Part shown: positions 9,510-18,242 of the stretch, in pieces
How the letters are laid out: each line of letters starts with the position of its first letter
Numbering within the stretch: the first letter of the stretch is position 1
Assembly (NCBI GenBank): GCA_913055825.1
Contig: CAJXKB010000010.1
Location: forward strand, 1-53,667
Direction: 5' to 3'
DNA length: 53,667 bases
Source of the DNA: an uncultured Bacteroidota bacterium
GTDB taxonomy: Bacteria > Bacteroidota > Bacteroidia > Bacteroidales > F082
Notes under the pieces: model-generated
Seen by the model: the letters and a program-made list of their open reading frames with translations, nothing else
Told to the model about the DNA's origin: nothing
Database searches by the model: none
Made by a program: the position numbers and the translations under genes

Positions 9510-10069
9510 AAATTGAGGTGCAAAAGTCGGTTGAATTACTCAGTCAGGGAAAAGTTATTCTTTACCCTACGGATACCATCTGGGGCTTGGGATGTGATGC
9601 CACTCAACCAAAAGCAATTCAAAAAATTTACAAGATAAAGATGCGTCCGCAGCAGAAAAGTATGATCCTGTTGCTGGATTCGACTGAGAAATTACCGCAT
9701 TATGTTGCAAATATACCGGCGGTTGCTTACGATTTAATACAAAATGCCGTATCGCCTTTGACTATTGTTTACTCAAATGCAAAAAATTTGCCTAAAAAAC
9801 TAATTGCCGGTGATGGCACTATTGCCATTAGGATAGTAAATGGTGATTATTGCAAAGAGGTAGTCAGGCGATTGGGAAAACCTTTGGTTTCTACATCAGC
9901 TAATATTTCGGGTGAACCGGCACCTCAAATTTTTGATCAAATAAGTGAAAACCTTAAGCAAAAAGTTGATTATGTTGTGGAGGTGCATCGTTCGCGTATC
10001 AGGTCGGTGAGACCTTCAACCGTGATAAAATTGGAAGAAGACGGTCTTTTCACTATTCTGAGACCGTAG
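9497..10069 (+). CDS. tsaC: L-threonylcarbamoyladenylate synthase (Sua5/YciO/YrdC family)
   Basis: TsaC makes threonylcarbamoyl-AMP from threonine, bicarbonate and ATP, the first step of the t6A37 modification in ANN-decoding tRNAs. At 190 residues it is the short form with only the YrdC domain. Visible motifs are GKVILYPTDTIWGLGCDA near the N-terminus, KIYKIKMRPQQKSMILLL (nucleotide-contacting basic segment), AIRIV and LVSTSANISGEPAP. The start overlaps the end of the GT9 gene by 13 bp, which indicates translational coupling. The alternative label is a YciO-type paralogue, but the conserved KxR and STSAN motifs fit TsaC. Confidence 0.88.
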   Translation: MSKLEIEVQKSVELLSQGKVILYPTDTIWGLGCDATQPKAIQKIYKIKMRPQQKSMILLLDSTEKLPHYVANIPAVAYDLIQNAVSPLTIVYSNAKNLPKKLIAGDGTIAIRIVNGDYCKEVVRRLGKPLVSTSANISGEPAPQIFDQISENLKQKVDYVVEVHRSRIRSVRPSTVIKLEEDGLFTILRP

Positions 10070-10101
10070 GCATTGTTAAGAAATAACTTGAGCTATATTT
10101 A

Positions 10102-10518
10102 TTAAACAGGTGTCTTGTGTGCCAAAGTACTCGAATTATTCATTTGCCGGCTTATCGCCTGTTTAAGTTTTTTAAAATCAACCGGTTTAGACACGTAATC
10201 GTTACAACCTTTTCTAAGTATTTCCTCACGGTCGCCGGCCATTGCGTAGGCGGTTACAGCAATAACAGGAATGGTTTTATAATCAGGTAATTGACGAATT
10301 TTCTGCAATAATTCCAATCCTGATTTTCCAATGGGGCCCAGTTTAATATCCATTAAAATCAGGTCGAAATAGTTGTGTCTGACTTTGTCGAGTGCCGATT
10401 CAGCATCAATAGCTCCCTCTACATCAAATTCATTTCTAAGCAAATGCGAAATTAGTAGTAAACTGGCCCTGTCGTCTTCTACATAAAGGAGTTTTTTAGT
10501 CGGGCTGTTTGTTTTCAT
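10102..10518 (-). CDS. Single-domain response regulator (CheY-like receiver)
   Basis: The 138-residue protein is a complete receiver domain: acidic pocket VEDD (E14, D15, D16), phospho-acceptor D57 in LILMDIKL, T89 in VIAVTAYAM, and K111 in YVSKPVDF. There is no output domain, so it should act by protein contact, as free-standing receivers do. It is the last gene of a three-gene minus-strand run, 25 bp after the PAS histidine kinase, so it is the most likely phosphotransfer partner of that kinase. Confidence 0.9.
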   Translation of the reverse strand: MKTNSPTKKLLYVEDDRASLLLISHLLRNEFDVEGAIDAESALDKVRHNYFDLILMDIKLGPIGKSGLELLQKIRQLPDYKTIPVIAVTAYAMAGDREEILRKGCNDYVSKPVDFKKLKQAISRQMNNSSTLAHKTPV

Positions 10519-10543
10519 TGTTTTTCAGATTTCGATTATAAAC

Positions 10544-12802
10544 TTATTTTGTGGCGTCCGTTTTGCTATTTTTATAAGGTGATACGGGGATATGGATCGA
10601 AAAGGTAGAGCCGAGGTTCACTTTGCTTTTTAAGCGAATATATCCCCCCATAAGTTCTACATATTTTTTGGCCAAACTTAGTCCTAAGCCAATCCCTTCG
10701 TAAGTACGGCCATAACCTTCACTTTCCTGACGAAAATCTTCAAAGATAATTTTCTGATTTTCTTCTGATATTCCAATACCTGTATCAGTAATATCAATAA
10801 CAGCATACGGAATTTTATGTTCTGTTTTTTCGCTGATGGAAATTGTAACTGAGCCTTCAGTAGTAAATTTTATGGCATTATCAATCAGATGTTCAAGTGC
10901 ATCACTTAAGAATTTTTCGTCCGTTTCAATTGTGAAATGTTCTATAGGGCAAAAACTTCTTATTTGCAAGTCTTTGTTATCAGCTTCCTGTTGAAACATT
11001 TCAATAACCTTGTTCACAACAGGTAAGAGTTCGACAGTTTGATAACTGGGCCGGAATGAGCCGGCTTCCATGCGTGAAATATCGAGTATGAGCCGTAATG
11101 TGCGGAGCAACCGTTGACCACTTTCGTAGATAAACCGGTTCATCTCACGTGTTTCTTCTATTGTTTTCGCATCCATCATGAGTTCTGAAAATCCGAGAAT
11201 GCCATTAAGGGGCGTACGCAGTTCGTGGCTCATGTTGGCTAAAAAAGCCGACTTTAATCGGTTGGCTTCTTCCGCTATTTCTTTACTGTGCAATACTTCC
11301 GCCTCCATCCGTTTTCTTTCCGTTATATCTTCCTTTATGGCAGCATATTGTGTAATATTACCCTGTTCATCCATAACCGGAGAGATAACGGCATATTCAT
11401 AATATTCTTCGCCATTTTTCTTTTTATTAATGAATTCTCCTATCCATGTTTTACCCGAAGTGATGCTATCCCAAAGTTGGGTGTAAACTTCTTTTCTGGT
11501 TTTTCCGCTTTGCAGGATTCGCGGATTTTGGTTCTTTGCTTCCTGTAGCGTATAACCGGTCGTGCTAATGAAAGCCCGGTTTACATACTCAATATTTCCA
11601 TCAATATCCGTAATGACAACGGAAAGAGGGGTTTGTTCCACTACGGTAGAAAGCTTTTTAACTTCAAATTCGATTTGTTTTTCATGTGTAATATCAAACA
11701 CTGTCCCGATGGCAGCTTGTTTTCCCATGAATTCAATGCGACCTGCAGTAAAATTAATCCAGCGTGTTTTCCCGGTTTTGGTAAGTAGCTTAAAAGTGTA
11801 GTTTTTCTGCACTTCCTGATTGTTCAGCCTTTGCATGCCGCGTTTTTTTATTAGTTCCCGGTGATCGGGATGCACCACTTCCCAAAAATTCATGCCCAGC
11901 ATTTCTTTTTGAGAATATTCTGTAATCTCGGTAGCGGCAGGATTTACAAATAAAAAACCTTCTTTGTTGTAAATTACAACACCGGCAGCCATATTTTCTG
12001 AAAGGCTGCGAAAGAGCCTCTCTGATTTTCTGACCTCTTCTTCGGCCCTCCTCCTTTCGGTGATATCGAAAAGGTATCCCTGAATCTGGATTAACTTACC
12101 CTCCTTATCGAATTCCCCATAGGCATTCTCCAGTAAAATAATTGGTTTTCCCTTACTGGTTTGCATGGGGATTTCATAATTCCTGACATAACCGTTCCTG
12201 GTTATAGAATCAAAAATTTCTTTGCGTTTACTTTCACTCACATGAAGATTCCTTGTCCCAAAAGCATTTAATTCTTCAAGGTTTTCGAAATCAAATATCT
12301 CCAAAACGCGTTTGTTACAATAAAGCACTTCGTGATCATTTTCAAGATAATCACCTGAGATATCGTTTTCCACAAATTTCCGGAAACGTTCCAGGCTCTC
12401 AAGCAATTGTTTTTGTGCTATTTCTTTTTCTTCCCGCGTTTTCTTTTGCTCAAGGGCATTGCGCACAGCTACGTTCAGCCGGTCGAGATGTTCTTTGGTA
12501 ACATAGTCGGTAGCTCCTGATTTGATACATTGAACGGCAGTTTGCTCATTGATTGATCCGGTTACTACTATAAAAGGGGTCTCCGGCATTTGTTGATTCC
12601 TGATTTTTAAGGCCTGCATACCGTCGAATTGGGGCAGACTGTAGTCGGAAAGTATAATATCGGGCTCAAAATCGTTTAATGCTTTCCTGAAATCCGATTC
12701 GGTTTCAACCCATTGGTGGGTAAACTGAAAATCGCGTTTAAGATGTCTTAGAATTAATTCCTCATCGTCACGCACATCTTCCAGAATTAAAACTTTTAGC
12801 AT
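10544..12802 (-). CDS. Hybrid-type sensor histidine kinase: receiver, three PAS domains, HisKA, HATPase
   Basis: In the 752-residue protein the domains run as follows. An N-terminal receiver (about 1-125) has D53 in LSDYSLP. Three PAS or PAC segments follow (about 137-255, 258-385, 386-505; PAC ends at FDITERR, FDITHEK, KEDITERK). HisKA has the phospho-accepting H526 in SHELRTPLNG. HATPase_c has DNAIKF, DTGIGIS, EGIGLGLSL and GSTFSIHIP. No transmembrane segment is present, so it is a cytosolic sensor; PAS ligands or redox cofactors cannot be told from sequence. The receiver-first order suggests it is itself an output of an upstream kinase. It lies between an internally deleted response regulator and a complete one, with gaps of 28 and 25 bp. 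Confidence 0.9.
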   Translation of the reverse strand: MLKVLILEDVRDDEELILRHLKRDFQFTHQWVETESDFRKALNDFEPDIILSDYSLPQFDGMQALKIRNQQMPETPFIVVTGSINEQTAVQCIKSGATDYVTKEHLDRLNVAVRNALEQKKTREEKEIAQKQLLESLERFRKFVENDISGDYLENDHEVLYCNKRVLEIFDFENLEELNAFGTRNLHVSESKRKEIFDSITRNGYVRNYEIPMQTSKGKPIILLENAYGEFDKEGKLIQIQGYLFDITERRRAEEEVRKSERLFRSLSENMAAGVVIYNKEGFLFVNPAATEITEYSQKEMLGMNFWEVVHPDHRELIKKRGMQRLNNQEVQKNYTFKLLTKTGKTRWINFTAGRIEFMGKQAAIGTVFDITHEKQIEFEVKKLSTVVEQTPLSVVITDIDGNIEYVNRAFISTTGYTLQEAKNQNPRILQSGKTRKEVYTQLWDSITSGKTWIGEFINKKKNGEEYYEYAVISPVMDEQGNITQYAAIKEDITERKRMEAEVLHSKEIAEEANRLKSAFLANMSHELRTPLNGILGFSELMMDAKTIEETREMNRFIYESGQRLLRTLRLILDISRMEAGSFRPSYQTVELLPVVNKVIEMFQQEADNKDLQIRSFCPIEHFTIETDEKFLSDALEHLIDNAIKFTTEGSVTISISEKTEHKIPYAVIDITDTGIGISEENQKIIFEDFRQESEGYGRTYEGIGLGLSLAKKYVELMGGYIRLKSKVNLGSTFSIHIPVSPYKNSKTDATK

Positions 12803-12830
12803 CTTTATTGTTTTAAATATTTATTGATTA

Positions 12831-13103
12831 TTAAATTGTTGTGGGAATTTTGTTTAAAGAAAGCCAGTATTCGCCGAGTGTGGCCACTTGCTCAATAAGG
12901 CATAACTTTTGTAGAGTAGCCAAATTTTGAGTACTTTGATCAGTAAATATAAAATTCAGTGCCTCTTCGCCATCGGAAACGTGATGGACAGGGTTCATAA
13001 TTTTATTGTGTATGAATGCACGCTTAGCCAGTGCCGCTTCTGCAGGATTATCCTCAACAAGTAGTATATCACAGTTTAAGTAAGTGTTTTCCATCAATAT
13101 CAT
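12831..13103 (-). CDS. Internally deleted Rcp1-like response regulator (probable remnant)
   Basis: The 90-residue ORF starts like an Rcp1-type receiver (CDILLVEDNPAEAALAKRAF, then VSDGEEALNFIF) and ends like the last helix and tail of the same family (QVATLGEYWLSLNKIP). The middle of the domain is missing: the strand with the phospho-acceptor aspartate, the Thr/Ser and the Lys of the active site. The loss is about 55-60 residues relative to the usual length near 145, and the frame stays open. It keeps its own upstream -7 box and sits at the head of the kinase operon. It cannot be phosphorylated in the usual way; it may be a dead remnant or a small binding protein. The start could also be the ATG at 13094. 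Confidence 0.7.
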   Translation of the reverse strand: MILMENTYLNCDILLVEDNPAEAALAKRAFIHNKIMNPVHHVSDGEEALNFIFTDQSTQNLATLQKLCLIEQVATLGEYWLSLNKIPTTI

Positions 13104-13135
13104 TAATTGGTTAACCCCTATTTGACAAAATTAGA

Positions 13136-13143
13136 AAAAAAAT
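13136..13143 (-). promoter_or_regulatory. -7 promoter box of the response-regulator/histidine-kinase operon
   Basis: On the minus strand this reads TAATTTTG, an exact match to TAnnTTTG, about 33 bp upstream of the first ATG of the operon. No convincing -33 box was seen. Confidence 0.5.
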
Positions 13144-13175
13144 CTAAAAATGTACTGTGTTGGGCAGGGGTGTTA

Positions 13176-14117
13176 TTATATTTTATTAACAATTCGGTTT
13201 TGTGGGTGATAGCGAAGTATGGTTTCTCTCAGGTCATTGGTGTCAAGATGGGTATAAATTTCAGTAGTGGTGATGGACACATGCCCCAAAAGTTGCTGTA
13301 CTGCCCGCAAATCGGCGCCATGCTGAACGAGGTGTGTGGCAAATGAGTGACGAAAAGTGTGTGGACTTACATTTTTGTGTATGCCGGCCTTTTCGGCTTG
13401 TTTTTTTACCATCAAAAAAATCATTTGCCTGCTAAGTTTACCGCCCCTGCGGTTAAGAAACACGATGTCGAGTGCATTTTTGTGGGGTGTCTGACGGCTT
13501 CTAACCTGTCGGAGGTAAGTGTTCAGCTGTTTTCGCGCGGCTGCGCCGATGGGAATGAGCCGCTGTTTATTTCCTTTTCCGGTTACCATGATAATCTCAT
13601 CTTTTAAATGAAGGTTCGACAATCGCATGTCGATGAGTTCAGAAACCCGAAGCCCGCATCCGTACAAGATTTCAAGAATAGCCTTGTTTCTTTCGCCCTG
13701 AGGTTCCGACAAATCAACATTCTCCAAAATAGACAAAATATCCTCTTCGGTGAGCACCACTGGCAATTTATTTAGCAGTTTTGGCGATTTGAGTAAGGAT
13801 GCCGGATTGGTTGCAATTATTTTTTCAAGCGTCAGGTAATTGAAAAATGACTTTAACCCCGAAATTACCCGGCTTTGGCTGTATGGACCCAGCCCCATTT
13901 GATGAACCTCCATTACAAATTCCCTCAAATCGGAAAGTGAAACCTCACGAATATCCAGCGACGGTCTCCTTTCAGTGAGGAATTGTAAAAATAGTGCAAC
14001 ATCGTGTTGATAAGCAGAAATTGTATTCCCTGACAGGTTTCTTTCTAATTGCAGATGGCTTTTAAAGCCATTTTTATAAGAATTGTATTTCGTCAATTTT
14101 AGAATATTTTTGGTCAA
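13176..14117 (-). CDS. xerD: Site-specific tyrosine recombinase XerD
   Basis: XerD and XerC resolve chromosome dimers at dif with FtsK; this cytosolic DNA-binding enzyme forms a 3'-phosphotyrosyl intermediate. The 313-residue product has a SAM-like N-terminal core-binding domain (about 15-100, NLSGNTISAYQHDV) and a catalytic domain with all active-site residues: R157 (CGLRVSEL), K181 (TGKGNKQR), H253 and R256 (SPHTFRHSFATH), H279 (LLGHVSI) and Y288 (EIYTH). The length fits chromosomal XerD better than a mobile-element integrase, and no element boundary is visible nearby. The gene starts 123 bp from the divergent acyl-CoA dehydrogenase gene. Confidence 0.88.
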   Translation of the reverse strand: MTKNILKLTKYNSYKNGFKSHLQLERNLSGNTISAYQHDVALFLQFLTERRPSLDIREVSLSDLREFVMEVHQMGLGPYSQSRVISGLKSFFNYLTLEKIIATNPASLLKSPKLLNKLPVVLTEEDILSILENVDLSEPQGERNKAILEILYGCGLRVSELIDMRLSNLHLKDEIIMVTGKGNKQRLIPIGAAARKQLNTYLRQVRSRQTPHKNALDIVFLNRRGGKLSRQMIFLMVKKQAEKAGIHKNVSPHTFRHSFATHLVQHGADLRAVQQLLGHVSITTTEIYTHLDTNDLRETILRYHPQNRIVNKI

Positions 14118-14165
14118 AATGATTAAAATTATTTGACTAAAATAGAAATTATCCGGCAGAAAATG

Positions 14166-14173
14166 TAAATTTG
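14166..14173 (+). promoter_or_regulatory. -7 promoter box of the acyl-CoA dehydrogenase gene
   Basis: TAAATTTG matches TAnnTTTG exactly, 68 bp ahead of the ATG. A -33 TTTG at the right spacing is absent. Confidence 0.45.
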
Positions 14174-14240
14174 TTTGCTCGTAGGCGTTTATGTGCCTAA
14201 TTTAATGCAAATTAATTCTTTAACTTAAATATATAAAAAT

Positions 14241-15383
14241 ATGGTAGATTTTTCTTTAGAACCTAAACAAATTGAACTTCGTGAAAAAGTACGCGATTTT
14301 GCGCAGCGTGAGATGATTCCCAATGCCAGAAAATATGATGAATCGGCAGAGTTTCCATGGGACATTGTAAAAAAAGCTTATGCCGAAGGGTTGATGAACG
14401 GTCCTATTCCGGTAGAATATGGTGGCAATGGTCACAATATTTTTGAAAGTGCTTTATCTTCAGAAGAATTGGGCGCAGGTTGCGTGGGTATTGGAATCTG
14501 TTTGGATGCTAACACACTGGCTTTGACGCCCCTGTTATTGGGTGCCAGCGAGGAGCAAAAGAAAAGATTCTTCGGGCAAATTGTTGAGACAAAAGGCGTT
14601 GCGGCTTATGCTCTTACTGAACCCAATGCCGGTTCGGATGTGGCAGGTATTAAAAGCACGGCTATTTTACATGGGGATAAATACATCCTGAATGGCCATA
14701 AACGATTTATAACCAACGGCGCTGTTTCGGAATTTATAACGGTTTTTGCAGTTGTAAATCCTGAAAAAGGAGCACGTAGCCTTAGTGCATTTGTTGTTGC
14801 TACCAATTCTCCCGGTGTAAAAGTTGTTTCAAACTTGCGAAAAATGGGACAACGCGCATCCGTACAAACAGAATTTATTTTTGAAGACGTGGAAGTTCCC
14901 AAAGAAAACCTCATCGGTGGTGAGGGGCATGGTTTTATTTTGGCTATGAAAACTTTTGAACGTACTCGTACCGGCGTTGCGGCACTGAGCGTGGGGAATG
15001 CCCGTGCTGCTTACGAAACGGCTTTAAATTGGGGAAAAAATCGTATCCAGTTCGGCAAACCGGTTACGGCGAATCAGGGCGTTAGTTTTATGTTGGCCGA
15101 TATGGCTACCGAAATTGAGGCCGCACGGCTTTTAACCTGGCACTCCGCCTGGGCCTATGATAACGGCCAAAAATCAAAAAACCTGTTGTCGGCCATGTGT
15201 AAATTATATGCTTCTGATGTAGCCATGAAAGTTACCACTGATGCGGTTCAGGTAATGGCTGGAGAGGGCTATTCCACTGATTATCTGGTAGAAAAGATGA
15301 TGCGTGATGCGAAACTTTGCCAGATTTATGAAGGCACTAATCAGGTTCAACGACTCGTAATAAGCAAGGGTATTTTAAAATAA
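14241..15383 (+). CDS. Acyl-CoA dehydrogenase (short-chain/butyryl-CoA type)
   Basis: This FAD enzyme oxidises acyl-CoA to trans-2-enoyl-CoA and passes electrons to electron-transfer flavoprotein. The 380-residue product has the full family fold: N-terminal helical domain, the middle beta-domain with AYALTEPNAGSDVAGIKSTA and KRFITNGAVSEF, and the C-terminal helical domain with IQFGKPV and QVMAGEGYSTDYLVEKMMRD. The catalytic base is E364 in QIYEGTNQVQ, the medium/short-chain position. Chain length cannot be fixed without structure. No etf genes or other beta-oxidation genes are adjacent. It ends at a bidirectional terminator shared with clpC. Confidence 0.9.
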   Translation: MVDFSLEPKQIELREKVRDFAQREMIPNARKYDESAEFPWDIVKKAYAEGLMNGPIPVEYGGNGHNIFESALSSEELGAGCVGIGICLDANTLALTPLLLGASEEQKKRFFGQIVETKGVAAYALTEPNAGSDVAGIKSTAILHGDKYILNGHKRFITNGAVSEFITVFAVVNPEKGARSLSAFVVATNSPGVKVVSNLRKMGQRASVQTEFIFEDVEVPKENLIGGEGHGFILAMKTFERTRTGVAALSVGNARAAYETALNWGKNRIQFGKPVTANQGVSFMLADMATEIEAARLLTWHSAWAYDNGQKSKNLLSAMCKLYASDVAMKVTTDAVQVMAGEGYSTDYLVEKMMRDAKLCQIYEGTNQVQRLVISKGILK

Positions 15384-15414
15384 TTTTATTTGAAATATAA
15401 AATGGTTTATAAAT

Positions 15415-15444
15415 AAAAAAAGCTGCAGTTTGCAGCTTTTTTTA
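15415..15444. terminator. Bidirectional intrinsic terminator between acyl-CoA dehydrogenase and clpC genes
   Basis: AGCTGCA (15421-15427), a GTT loop, and TGCAGCT (15431-15437) form a perfect stem with A residues on the left and T residues on the right. It serves both convergent genes. Confidence 0.75.
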
Positions 15445-15457
15445 TTGAAGGTTGTTT

Positions 15458-18043
15458 CTAATTATTGTTCTCCATTTTTTTCGGTTTGGCTTTACGCCCA
15501 TCAGATTTGGTCACACGCCGTGGCTTGGTAATTTTTATTTTAATTTCATCTTTTTTAGCATCATAGTCAATGTGAATAACGTCATTTTCTGACAAGTTAC
15601 TTTTGATGATTTCTTCTGCAAGCGGATCTTCAATGTATTTTTGAATGGCACGTTTAAGCGGACGGGCACCAAATTGTTCATCCCAGCCTTTTTCGATGAT
15701 AAAATCTTTAGCTTTGGCACTCACTTTGATGGAATAGCCCATTTCCTGAATACGGCCATAAAGATGAGAAAGTTCAATATCAATAATTTTATAGATAGAC
15801 TCTTTTTCTAACGAATCAAAAATTACGACATCATCAATCCGGTTTAGGAATTCAGGTGCAAATGAGCGTTTCAGGGCATTTTCTATCACCCCGTGGGCAT
15901 GGCTGGCCCTACTTTGGCGCTTGGCATCTGTGTTAAACCCAACTCCTTGCCCGAAATCCTTCAATTGGCGCGAGCCAATATTGGAAGTCATAATGATGAT
16001 TGTATTTTTAAAATCTACTTTTCTGCCTAAGCTGTCGGTTAGAACTCCATCATCCAATACCTGCAACAGCAAATGAAAAACATCGGGGTGAGCTTTTTCA
16101 ATTTCATCTAACAATACGATGGAGTAAGGCTTACGCCGCACTTTCTCTGTAAGCTGGCCACCTTCCTCATAACCGACATAGCCGGGAGGGGCACCTACCA
16201 AACGCGAAACAGCAAATTTTTCCATATACTCGCTCATGTCAATACGGATAAGTGTATCTGACGAGTCGAACATATATTTGGCAAGCATCTTAGCGAGATA
16301 AGTTTTCCCAACACCCGTAGGGCCCAGGAAAATAAAGGAACCAATAGGTTTATTGGGATCTTTTAAACCGGCCCTGTTCCTGCGGATAGCTTTTACCACT
16401 TTCGTGATGGCATTTTCCTGGCCGATAACCTCTTTTTGCAGTTCAGGTTCCATGCGGATTAACCGTTGGCTCTCGCTTTGGGCAATGTTAGTTACAGGAA
16501 TTCCGGTCATCATGGCCACCACTTCGGCCACATTTTCTTCGGTAACTTCTTCGCGATGTATCTTTGTATCGTCTTCCCAGCGTTTTTTTGCACGTTCCAG
16601 CTCATCGGTATAGCGTCTTTCAATATCTCTGAACTGTGCCGCTTCTTCAAATTTCTGGGCACCAATGGCGTGAATTTTTTTCTGGCGGATTTCTTCAATT
16701 GATTTTTCCAGATTAATAATTTCAGCCGGAACATGAATATTAGTAATATGAACCCGTGCACCGGCTTCGTCCAGTGCATCTATGGCTTTATCAGGTAAAT
16801 AGCGGTCGCTGATATAACGATTGGTAAGATTTACACAGGCGCGAATGGCTTCGTGAGAATAAGTTACCAGATGATGGTCTTCATATTTTTCCTTGATATT
16901 CTCAAGAATATGCATGGTTTCGTCGGGTGTGGTGGGGTCAACCAGCACTTTCTGGAACCTTCTTTCCAATGCCCCGTCTTTTTCGATGTATTGACGATAT
17001 TCATCGAGGGTTGTTGCACCGATACATTGCAGTTCGCCACGCGCCAATGCAGGTTTAAACATATTGGAAGCATCCAACGATCCTGATGCATTTCCTGCGC
17101 CCACAATGGTGTGGATCTCGTCAATGAATAAAATAATATCCGGGTTTTTGGTGAGCTCATTCAGGACAGCTTTCATCCGTTCTTCAAACTGTCCACGGTA
17201 TTTTGTGCCGGCAACCAGTGAGGCCAAATCGAGTGTGATGATTCTTTTGTTAAAAAGTGCACGAGACACTTTACGGTGAACAATACGCAGGGCAAGGCCT
17301 TCGGCTATGGCAGATTTCCCAACACCGGGTTCTCCAATTAGAATGGGGTTGTTTTTTTTACGTCTGCTAAGTACCTGGGCAATACGTTCTAACTCTTTGT
17401 CGCGACCTACAATGGGATCTAATCGTCCCTCTTCGGCGGCACGTGTCAAATCGCGACCAAAATTGTCTAAAACAGGGGTTTTCGATTTGGCTTCGGGCGC
17501 TTTTTTTGCGCCACCACCAAAAGGAGGTCCTCCTCCGGTCATTTCATTTTCCGTTTCACCGGGTAACGCAGCCGAAGTCTTTAAGGGCAACGGCTTTTGC
17601 TTATGTTCTTTCAGGGTACTGGCCAGTTCATCTTTTAGCTTTTGGTAATCAACACCAAACAAGGCGAGCTTACGGGTAACCAGATTGTTTTCATCTTTTA
17701 AGATAGCAAGCAGTAAATGCTCGGTATCAATAACGCCACTGTGAAAAACTTTTGCTTCAAGATACGTTATCTTCAGGGCCTTCTCGGCTTGTTTTACTAC
17801 CGGAATGTTTTCTATTTCAACACCCTGATTAGTCGTGTCCTTTATTGCGTCCTCAATGTCAAGTTTTAAGTTTTTTAAATCTACGCCAAAATACCTGAGC
17901 ATTTGTATAGCCAATCCTTCACCTTCGCGCAAGATTCCGAGCAACAAATGTTCCATCCCTATATAATTATTTCCCAGTCGCACAGCCTCTTCACGGCTAT
18001 ACGACATGACATCTTTCATTCGTTTTGAAAATTTAGCGTCCAT
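15458..18043 (-). CDS. clpC: ATP-dependent Clp protease ATP-binding subunit ClpC
   Basis: ClpC is a hexameric AAA+ unfoldase that feeds ClpP. The 861-residue product has two Clp_N repeats (about 1-145), a glycine-rich linker (about 165-185), AAA1 with Walker A GEPGVGKS (237-244), an M-domain with a UVR motif ([21 protein letters not shown]) that separates ClpC from ClpA, AAA2 with Walker A GPTGVGKT (near 575), and the ClpP-docking loop with GVGF. The lysine-rich tail ([16 protein letters not shown]) is ordinary for the group. It is monocistronic, divergent from gyrA across a 199-bp gap, with its own -7 box. There is no clpP or mcsA/mcsB neighbour. Confidence 0.95.
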   Translation of the reverse strand: MDAKFSKRMKDVMSYSREEAVRLGNNYIGMEHLLLGILREGEGLAIQMLRYFGVDLKNLKLDIEDAIKDTTNQGVEIENIPVVKQAEKALKITYLEAKVFHSGVIDTEHLLLAILKDENNLVTRKLALFGVDYQKLKDELASTLKEHKQKPLPLKTSAALPGETENEMTGGGPPFGGGAKKAPEAKSKTPVLDNFGRDLTRAAEEGRLDPIVGRDKELERIAQVLSRRKKNNPILIGEPGVGKSAIAEGLALRIVHRKVSRALFNKRIITLDLASLVAGTKYRGQFEERMKAVLNELTKNPDIILFIDEIHTIVGAGNASGSLDASNMFKPALARGELQCIGATTLDEYRQYIEKDGALERRFQKVLVDPTTPDETMHILENIKEKYEDHHLVTYSHEAIRACVNLTNRYISDRYLPDKAIDALDEAGARVHITNIHVPAEIINLEKSIEEIRQKKIHAIGAQKFEEAAQFRDIERRYTDELERAKKRWEDDTKIHREEVTEENVAEVVAMMTGIPVTNIAQSESQRLIRMEPELQKEVIGQENAITKVVKAIRRNRAGLKDPNKPIGSFIFLGPTGVGKTYLAKMLAKYMFDSSDTLIRIDMSEYMEKFAVSRLVGAPPGYVGYEEGGQLTEKVRRKPYSIVLLDEIEKAHPDVFHLLLQVLDDGVLTDSLGRKVDFKNTIIIMTSNIGSRQLKDFGQGVGFNTDAKRQSRASHAHGVIENALKRSFAPEFLNRIDDVVIFDSLEKESIYKIIDIELSHLYGRIQEMGYSIKVSAKAKDFIIEKGWDEQFGARPLKRAIQKYIEDPLAEEIIKSNLSENDVIHIDYDAKKDEIKIKITKPRRVTKSDGRKAKPKKMENNN

Positions 18044-18073
18044 AGGTTTGTTTAAAATTTCTTATTTATACTG

Positions 18074-18081
18074 CAAAATTA
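18074..18081 (-). promoter_or_regulatory. -7 promoter box of clpC
   Basis: On the minus strand this reads TAATTTTG, an exact TAnnTTTG match, 31 bp upstream of the clpC ATG. Confidence 0.5.
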
Positions 18082-18167
18082 AGCATAAGCTAAATACTAA
18101 CTGTAGAATGCTTTTATTTTGTTAACACTTTTTTGTTAAAACTATGTAAAACAGAAATTATGAATCC

Positions 18168-18198
18168 TTTTTAATATTATCATTAATTCGTATTTTTG
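18168..18198 (+). promoter_or_regulatory. Putative gyrA promoter
   Basis: TATTTTTG (18191-18198) is an exact -7 match. TTTT at 18168-18171 stands 19 nt upstream in the -33 position. The gyrA ATG is 45 bp downstream. Confidence 0.5.
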
Positions 18199-18242
18199 CC
18201 ACGTCTTTTAATCAAAATCATAATAAGTAAGGAGAGCAATGC

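Noticed and set aside
10102-13103. The kinase/receiver run as a novel defence or signalling island
   Set aside because: Domains and gene order are those of ordinary Bacteroidota PAS-kinase operons; only the deleted regulator is unusual.
13176-14117. Tyrosine recombinase as the integrase of a mobile element
   Set aside because: Length, start and motif spacing fit chromosomal XerD, and no attachment site, cargo or other mobility gene is next to it.
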